Part shown: piece by piece, positions 62,702-64,000 of the stretch | How positions within the stretch are numbered: the stretch's first letter is position 1 | How the letters are laid out: each line of letters opens with the position of its first letter | NCBI GenBank assembly: GCA_036351255.1 | Contig: JAZBOS010000093.1 | Location: 1 to 64,000 of the forward strand | From: Bacteroides sp. | GTDB lineage: Bacteria > Bacteroidota > Bacteroidia > Bacteroidales > UBA7960 | Length of the DNA stretch: 64,000 bases | Direction of reading: 5' to 3' | Position numbers and translations under genes: made by a program | The notes under the pieces: model-generated | Database searches by the model: none | What the model was told of the DNA's origin: nothing | The model's input: the letters and a program-made list of their open reading frames with translations, nothing else

Positions 62702-62716
62702 GCCCGCAACGCGGGC
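62702..62716. repeat. Short G+C-rich inverted repeat
   Basis: GCCCGC pairs with GCGGGC around AAC, inside the segment bounded by the 45-base direct repeats. Confidence 0.6.
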
Positions 62717-62779
62717 CAGCTAAAAATAGCCCCGGGTCGCGAAGCACCTGGGGAAAGCAAAACGGCCAGCCAGTGCATC

Positions 62780-62799
62780 GCCCCGCTGTTTAGCGGGGC
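62780..62799. repeat. G+C-rich hairpin within the repeat-bounded segment
   Basis: GCCCCGCT pairs perfectly with AGCGGGGC around a GTTT loop. No T-run follows, so it is not a normal terminator. Confidence 0.65.
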
Positions 62800-62851
62800 C
62801 GACCATTAGATTGATGGGGTTCAAAAGAACTTTTACCTGATTCCCCAGACC

Positions 62852-62896
62852 ATTTGATTTACGATTAACGATTAACGATTTTTGATTTAAGAAGGA
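62852..62896. repeat. 45-base direct repeat, copy 2
   Basis: Identical to 62555-62599. The copies enclose 252 bases that include two G+C-rich hairpins. The interval 62625-62971 has no gene I can support. Confidence 0.9.
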
Positions 62897-62971
62897 ATAA
62901 AGAAATATTGGACATTTTGTCCTGCCCATAGGTAGAATGAGGATATGTTCAATCGCAGGGATTTTAAGTAT

Positions 62972-63733
62972 ATGACCATGCTAAAAAAAACATTTTTATA
63001 TATCATGCTGGCAACGGTTTCCTTTTTTGCTGCGGCGCAGGGAATCGCGGAGCTGGATACCTGGCGCAAGCAGATCTACGAAGCCTATGTGCTGAACAAT
63101 ATGCCGCAATGGGCACGGACGGTCCGGTTGATGGAAACGGCCTATGCCCGTCAGCCTTCCGGCGACCTGCTTTACGAGCTGACGCTGGCCCAGTATGGCC
63201 TGATTGGCTATTACCTGGGCGAAAAGGAAAACGGCAAGGCAGAGGTCCTGCTCGACAAGGCCGAGAAGAATAGTGAGGCCCTTTCGAAGATTCCAGGCTA
63301 CCGGGCCGAGGCCTATGCTTTTGAATCGGCCTTCATAGGGTTCAGGATAGGCTTACGTCCCATTCGTGCCGTAACCCAGGGTCCGCGCAGCATGCGCGCC
63401 GCCGACAATGCCATAGAAACTGACGACCGCTATGCCCGCGCCTGGGTCGAAAAAGGCAACATCAGCTTTTTTGCCCCTGCCCCCTTCGGCTCGAAAACCG
63501 ATGCCATCAGCCATTACGAAAAAGCAATCCAGCTGATGGAAGCCAACATGCACCCCGCCCACCGCTGGCTTTACCTCAGCACCCTGGTGTCGCTGGCCGG
63601 CGCTTACGAAAAGACGGGTGACCTGCCCCACGCCATCCGCACCCTCGAGAAAGCCCTGCGCTTCGAGCCCCGCTTCAAATGGGTAAAAGACGAAATGCTC
63701 CCAAAATACAAGGCCCTGCAAGCCGCGGGATAA
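62972..63733 (+). CDS. Secreted TPR protein
   Basis: A 253-residue protein from ATG 62972 (62978 is also possible). The signal peptide is LKKTFLYIMLATVSFFAAAQ. The mature part is helical, with TPR-like repeats most evident near the end (HRWLYLSTLVSLAGAYEKTG, HAIRTLEKALRFEPRFKWV) and around DAISHYEKAIQLMEANM. It probably binds a partner protein in the periplasm. No specific family recognised; similar short TPR proteins are common in Bacteroidota. It is followed by a palindromic array. Confidence 0.78.
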   Translation: MTMLKKTFLYIMLATVSFFAAAQGIAELDTWRKQIYEAYVLNNMPQWARTVRLMETAYARQPSGDLLYELTLAQYGLIGYYLGEKENGKAEVLLDKAEKNSEALSKIPGYRAEAYAFESAFIGFRIGLRPIRAVTQGPRSMRAADNAIETDDRYARAWVEKGNISFFAPAPFGSKTDAISHYEKAIQLMEANMHPAHRWLYLSTLVSLAGAYEKTGDLPHAIRTLEKALRFEPRFKWVKDEMLPKYKALQAAG

Positions 63734-63870
63734 GTTCAAAATAAACCAGCACATCCCATTCCTTTCTCTAAAAGCTAAGGACTGCTTAGCAATAAACTTC
63801 CAGTCCTTTTAAAAACCCGGTTCAGTCTCCTGAATTTTCTAAGTTTGAAAATCATTCAGGTCTTTCCAGG

Positions 63871-63935
63871 GTCGTACCCGGGTCATACCATGGTCGTAGT
63901 TTATACGGTTTAAACCGTATAAACTATGACCATGG
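63871..63935. repeat. Palindromic 11-base-phased array E
   Basis: GTCGTA-like words start at 63871, 63882 and 63893, and the next unit (TACGG) starts at 63904, all 11 bases apart. The centre TTTAAA is 63909-63914. The 24-base arms 63888-63935 pair at 23 positions. It is the fifth member of the family and follows the TPR gene. Confidence 0.85.
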
Positions 63936-64000
63936 CAGGTCTGCATAAGGACCCTGAAAGAGGCCAGCCCCTAGCGGGTCGTTCCTGTATTTCAAGGCAG

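Noticed and set aside
62590..62929. Two minus-strand frames across the direct repeats
   Set aside because: They depend on the repeat sequence and hairpins, share repeat-encoded residues and show no domain.
1..64000. tRNA, rRNA or known riboswitch
   Set aside because: No cloverleaf, rRNA segment or riboswitch core was recognised by eye; a covariance-model scan would be needed to exclude small RNAs.

Overview
The window comes from a member of the Bacteroidota. Supporting signs are the gliding/type IX secretion genes gldE and gldD, a secreted S51 peptidase with a C-terminal type IX sorting domain, paired GIN-domain (DUF2807) proteins, DUF4271, DUF5686 and BT_3928-type proteins, and recurrent Bacteroidota -7 boxes (TAnnTTTG), several with a TTTG about 19-23 bases upstream. 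Base composition is near half G+C and coding density is high. No tRNA, rRNA, CRISPR array, transposase or phage gene was seen. The order cannot be fixed from this sequence alone.

Layout. 1-7.2 kb: an edge-truncated coiled-coil protein, a cold-shock-domain protein, a secreted GNAT-like protein, a bile-acid:sodium-type symporter, a metallo-beta-lactamase-fold hydrolase whose lipoprotein signal is cut by a stop codon, and dnaG. 7.2-15 kb: lipoprotein cyclophilin, pheS, two GIN-domain surface proteins, a YebC regulator, and a divergently read pta-ackA acetate operon. 15-23.3 kb: DUF4271, hemD, rnpA, yidD and a CtpA-type protease, then a two-component system between two small secreted Arg-rich proteins and a beta-barrel. 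23.3-29.1 kb: a pseudogene, then two Kbl-like alpha-oxoamine synthases bracketing acpS, an acyl ligase and an acyl carrier protein. 29.2-43.5 kb: serine hydrolase, S51 peptidase, pyruvate kinase, MgtE, gldE-gldD, DUF5686, queD, a TonB-domain protein, a lipoprotein and a C69 dipeptidase. 43.9-54.5 kb: a double ABC ATPase, two small proteins, two aminopeptidase P paralogues, the succinate dehydrogenase/fumarate reductase operon, an ArsR-type regulator and a DUF1573 protein. 54.6-64 kb: a DoxX/MauE-type membrane protein, tadA, and a carotenoid cluster (crtB, crtI / crtD, cruF, acyltransferase, glycosyltransferase) that suggests an acylated glycosyl carotenoid, then a TPR protein.

The most unusual signals are two. 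(1) Five intergenic palindromic arrays (near 1.35, 12.5, 23.4, 43.7 and 63.9 kb) are built from units repeated every 11 bases in mirror-image orientation around an A/T centre. The unit sequence is mostly different in each array (two are near-identical), but the architecture is the same. They lie beyond ordinary terminators where those can be seen, so they do not look like simple terminators. (2) The kbl-acpS-ligase-ACP-kbl locus looks like a compact, ACP-dependent amino-ketone pathway. Three signal-peptide-like reading frames interrupted by in-frame stops suggest recent decay of secreted proteins.
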